Below are positions 7,655 through 10,120 of a stretch of 10,120 nt of DNA, piece after piece. The translations under genes were made by a program, and so were the position numbers. Position 1 is the first letter of the stretch. Every line of letters begins with the position of its first letter. This stretch comes from Desulfuromusa sp. (GTDB lineage Bacteria > Desulfobacterota > Desulfuromonadia > Desulfuromonadales > Geopsychrobacteraceae): the NCBI GenBank assembly GCA_030590745.1, contig JAUVCS010000017.1, positions 1 through 10,120 on the forward strand. The letters run 5' to 3'. Below the pieces are notes generated by a model. The model was not told the DNA's origin. It worked only from the letters and a program-made list of their open reading frames with translations, and made no database searches.

Positions 7655-8104
7655 CTACAAATTAATTGCCAACGCCAATTCATCACAATCCGGGAACTTT
7701 ACACAATTAATACAATCTTTCCAAATTTTTTGAGGTAATTCCGATTTTTCTATATCAAAGAACCCCAGTGACTTAAAAAATTCTGGCTGATAAGTCAACG
7801 CAAATACTCGTTTCAACCCAAGTTGAGTTGCGTCCTGAAGGCACATCTCAACAATTCTACGCCCGATCCCCTTACCTTGCTGCCCAGCAGCAACAGCTAG
7901 CGATCGAACTTCAGCCAAATCCTCCCAACAAATTGCCAATGCCCCGATTCCAACAACCTCACCATCCTCTTCATAAACATAAAAATCACGAATACAAGCG
8001 TAGATATCAGCAAGAGAGCGGCCCAACAATTGACCATCCTGAGCATAGTCAAGTAACAGTTTATGGATTGCCCGAGCATCGGTCAGACGTGCATGGCGAA
8101 TCAT
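7655..8104 (-). CDS. GNAT acetyltransferase, short ArgA-like (possible N-acetylglutamate synthase)
   Basis: A 149-residue single-domain GNAT protein that should transfer acetyl from acetyl-CoA. Motif A is visible as RSLAVAAGQQGKGIGRRIVE, with the CoA pyrophosphate loop QQGKGIG at 75-81, after the strand VVGIGALAI. LTYQPEFFKSLGF (103-115) is the usual C-terminal GNAT region. The tail KIWKDCINCVKFPDCDE carries Cys131, Cys134 and Cys140, a pattern I associate with short ArgA-like enzymes that make N-acetylglutamate without the kinase-like domain of classical ArgA. The substrate is therefore an inference, supported loosely by argJ about 6 kb away in the same orientation. The ATG at 8104 has GGAG 5 nt upstream. 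It lies 29 bp after recN and is probably co-transcribed with it. Confidence 0.85.
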   Translation of the reverse strand: MIRHARLTDARAIHKLLLDYAQDGQLLGRSLADIYACIRDFYVYEEDGEVVGIGALAICWEDLAEVRSLAVAAGQQGKGIGRRIVEMCLQDATQLGLKRVFALTYQPEFFKSLGFFDIEKSELPQKIWKDCINCVKFPDCDELALAINL

Positions 8105-8133
8105 ACTATCTCCGTATCGATCAATTTGATGAA

Positions 8134-9810
8134 CTAATTTGCCACAACTGCCCTGGAACTTTCAATCAATTCTTGGGCATGAACCAAAGTTTTCTCTCCG
8201 ATATGGGAACCACCAAGCATTCTGGCCATTTCAGCAACCCTCGTTTCAGAATTCAATAAATTCAGCTTGGTAACCGTCCGTCCATGAGCTGCTTCTTTGG
8301 CAACCAGATAGTGCCGGTCAGCAAATGCGGCGACCTGTGGTAGATGAGTTACGCAAAGAACCTGCAGAGAGATCCCCAGACGACTGATCTTTTCACCAAC
8401 AGCGGTGGCTGCTTCCCCACCAATCCCGGCATCAACCTCATCAAAAATCAAAGTTTCCACTCCATCACCGGTAGGAACACTGCGCTTCAGAGCCAGCATG
8501 ATGCGTGACAACTCCCCCCCTGAAGCAATTTTGGCTAACGGTTGCGCCTCTTCCCCCTGGTTGGCAGAGAGATAAAACTCCCCACTTTCCAACCCGTCAG
8601 CAGAGGGTTCCGCTAATGGGATAAAGTGAATCGCAAAATCAGCTTTTCCCATTGCCAACTCTGCAAGCTCTTGTTTCATTACCTTTGCCAGTTCAATTGC
8701 CCCTTTTTTGCGTTGGTTGCTTAATTGTTTTCCCGCATCGAGAAGCAATTCATGTTGCCTTTGTAACTCTCCCTGCAACTGTTCCCGCCGACCTTCAATA
8801 TGACTGAGGTCATTGTGTTCAGCGGTAATCCGTTCCAGGTATTCTATCAATTCAGCAATGGTCGGAGCATATTTCCCCTTCAGGTTGGCAAGCAAAGCCA
8901 GTCGATCCTCAACCTGCTGCTGCCGTTGCGGCTCAAAATCCAGATTATCTGCATAACTTCGTAACTCTGCTGCAATATCTTCCAGACCATAGAGGTAATC
9001 TTGAAGTGGCTTTACCAAAGAGCCCAGGTGCGGATCAATCTCCTGCAGAGACACAAGCTGTGTTGCAATAGTGGAAATTTTTCCACAGATAGCACCCTCT
9101 CCGGCATAGAGCTCTTCATAACCACCCACCGTGACCGCCGTCAATTTTTCAGCATGTTGCAGAATGGAACGTTCTCTCTCCAACTCATCATCTTCACCAG
9201 GGGTTAAATTGGCGTTGACTATCTCCTGCTGCTGAAAGGCAAGCATATCGAGACGTTGCTGGCGCTCACGCTCCTCTAGATTTAACTGACTCAACTCTTT
9301 TTGTAACTGTTGATAGGATAAAAACACCGTACGATAATCGGCCAGCAGTTCTCCGGAGCCAGCAAAACTGTCCAATAATTTCAGATGGGTTTCGGTTCGT
9401 TGCAGGTTTTGATGTTCATGTTGTCCATAGATATTAACCAGACCACTGATCAACTCACGTAACTGGGTTAACAGAACCGGTGAGCCGTTGATAAAAACCC
9501 GATTTTTACCTGAACGTGCAACAATCCTCCGAACCAGTAATTCACCATTACTTTCCAACCCGGCAGCAACAAGTTTTTTCCCCACAAGATGATCTTCACG
9601 AAGGTCAAAAACCGCTTCGACGGAAGCCTCTTCCTCCCCGGTACGGATAATTTCTCCACGTGCCCGGCCACCAAGCAGCAGGTTAACCGCATCGATAATG
9701 ATCGACTTGCCGGCACCTGTTTCTCCGGTCAAAACATTAAAACCAGAACCGAAAGTAACATGCAGATTTTCAATAATGGCAAAATTTTTAATGATGAGAT
9801 CTGTCAGCAT
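8134..9810 (-). CDS. recN: DNA repair protein RecN
   Basis: RecN is an SMC-like ATPase that gathers at DNA double-strand breaks and supports recombinational repair in the cytoplasm. The 558-residue protein is full length. Seen: the N-terminal head with Walker A GETGAGKS (29-36), the Q-loop region NIYGQHEHQNL (126-136), a long Q/L/E-rich coiled-coil middle (about 155-390), the ABC signature KIASGGELSR (427-436), Walker B LIFDEVDAGIGG (454-465) and the H-loop VTHLPQVA with His489. The opening MLTDLIIKNFAIIENLHV is the usual family start, so ATG 9810 is secure although no strong ribosome site precedes it. It leads a likely two-gene unit with the acetyltransferase. recN is under SOS control in many bacteria, but no LexA box I know is clear here. 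Confidence 0.97.
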   Translation of the reverse strand: MLTDLIIKNFAIIENLHVTFGSGFNVLTGETGAGKSIIIDAVNLLLGGRARGEIIRTGEEEASVEAVFDLREDHLVGKKLVAAGLESNGELLVRRIVARSGKNRVFINGSPVLLTQLRELISGLVNIYGQHEHQNLQRTETHLKLLDSFAGSGELLADYRTVFLSYQQLQKELSQLNLEERERQQRLDMLAFQQQEIVNANLTPGEDDELERERSILQHAEKLTAVTVGGYEELYAGEGAICGKISTIATQLVSLQEIDPHLGSLVKPLQDYLYGLEDIAAELRSYADNLDFEPQRQQQVEDRLALLANLKGKYAPTIAELIEYLERITAEHNDLSHIEGRREQLQGELQRQHELLLDAGKQLSNQRKKGAIELAKVMKQELAELAMGKADFAIHFIPLAEPSADGLESGEFYLSANQGEEAQPLAKIASGGELSRIMLALKRSVPTGDGVETLIFDEVDAGIGGEAATAVGEKISRLGISLQVLCVTHLPQVAAFADRHYLVAKEAAHGRTVTKLNLLNSETRVAEMARMLGGSHIGEKTLVHAQELIESSRAVVAN

Positions 9811-9880
9811 TATTTATGATTACCGGTTAATAACAGATTAATGGTAGCTGTCTGAGAAAAACTTTAATTTGCAAACACAT

Positions 9881-9911
9881 AGGTAAGTTCTCCTTGGAGA
9901 ACGGTTTACCT
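9881..9911. promoter_or_regulatory. 31-bp hairpin-like dyad upstream of recN
   Basis: GTTCTCC-TT-GGAGAAC (9887-9902) is a perfect 7-bp inverted repeat. It is extended by AGGTAA (9881-9886) pairing with TTACCT (9906-9911) across a 3-base bulge, giving 13 pairs in all. It ends 70 bp before the recN start. A weak promoter (TTTTTC, 17 bp, TATGCT, spanning 9944-9916 on the minus strand) would place transcription start within the dyad, which suggests an operator. GTTC-N8-GAAC does not match the Geobacter LexA consensus that I recall. No T tract follows on either strand, so a terminator is less likely. Confidence 0.4.
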
Positions 9912-9991
9912 GTTTAGCATAAAGAAGGTGATGGCTAAGAAAAAAATTCGATTTCCAAGGCCAAGTGTCCCATGTGGCTAATCCTATCCTT

Positions 9992-10096
9992 TAATTCTGG
10001 CTCTTTTGTTTGCTGTCTGCGTTGTGCCTCTTTGCTTTAGCGCAGGCTAGGGCGACATCGACACGCCTTGACAGCAAACAAAATAACTCAGAATTA
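9992..10096. repeat. 105-bp palindromic intergenic element
   Basis: The outer ends TAATTCTG (9992-9999) and CAGAATTA (10089-10096) are exact inverted repeats. Inside them, TTTTGTTTGCTGTC (10004-10017) and its exact complement (10070-10083) form a 14-bp perfect stem, separated from the ends by 4 and 5 unpaired bases. The centre holds TAGC-GCAG-GCTA (10038-10049), with the same midpoint as the whole element. No coding potential is seen. It looks like a MITE- or REP-type element, or a strong structured RNA. It does not resemble the 6516-6657 element in sequence. The rest of the 310 bp upstream of recN shows only the 31-bp dyad and no gene. Confidence 0.6.
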
Positions 10097-10120
10097 TACG
10101 TCACGATTAACCACACGAAA

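Noticed and set aside
7477..7686. 69-codon minus-strand frame between the GNAT and M23 genes
   Set aside because: It overlaps both neighbours in another frame, crosses the palindromic leader, lacks a good ribosome site and has no recognisable motif.
9931..9981. 16-codon plus-strand ORF (begins MAKKKIRF) after AGAAGGTG
   Set aside because: The purine-rich sequence abuts the ATG with no usable spacing, the peptide is very short, and it opposes the recN upstream region.
1..10120. CRISPR array, tRNA, rRNA, transposase or prophage gene
   Set aside because: I found no spaced direct repeats, tRNA-like cloverleaf, rRNA sequence or mobile-element protein on either strand.

Overview
The window looks like a chromosomal housekeeping segment from a delta-type proteobacterium, most likely a member of the Desulfuromonadales (Geobacter/Desulfuromonas/Pelobacter relatives) with moderate GC. 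This rests on the gene order M23 peptidase - secA - receiver/histidine kinase - argJ, which I recall from that group, and on the general character of the proteins. No search was run, so the order-level call is an inference.

Every convincing gene is on the minus strand, so the window reads right to left. From the right edge: 9811-10120 is non-coding and holds a 105-bp palindromic element (9992-10096) and a separate 31-bp hairpin-like dyad about 70 bp upstream of recN. Next come recN (DNA double-strand-break repair) and, 29 bp further on, a small GNAT acetyltransferase of the ArgA-like type. A 131-bp AT-rich gap with an 18-bp perfect palindrome and repeated GAACC motifs leads into a membrane-anchored M23 (LytM) endopeptidase that begins with TTG. 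Its stop codon overlaps the end of a 142-bp imperfect palindrome (6516-6657).

The second half is one compact transcription unit: a candidate extended -10 promoter with a dyad at the predicted start of transcription, secA (Sec translocase motor), a REC-GAF-histidine kinase protein, argJ (arginine biosynthesis) and deoB (phosphopentomutase, cut by the left edge). Gaps there are 25 bp or less, and argJ overlaps the kinase stop codon.

Functionally the genes are mixed: protein export, cell-wall remodelling, DNA repair, arginine biosynthesis and nucleoside catabolism. One plausible link is that the ArgA-like GNAT could make the N-acetylglutamate that starts the cycle ArgJ keeps turning. I see no defence system, prophage, CRISPR array, rRNA or tRNA. 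The least explained content is intergenic: two long palindromic elements and three shorter dyads near gene starts. I do not think the coding part holds an undescribed system.
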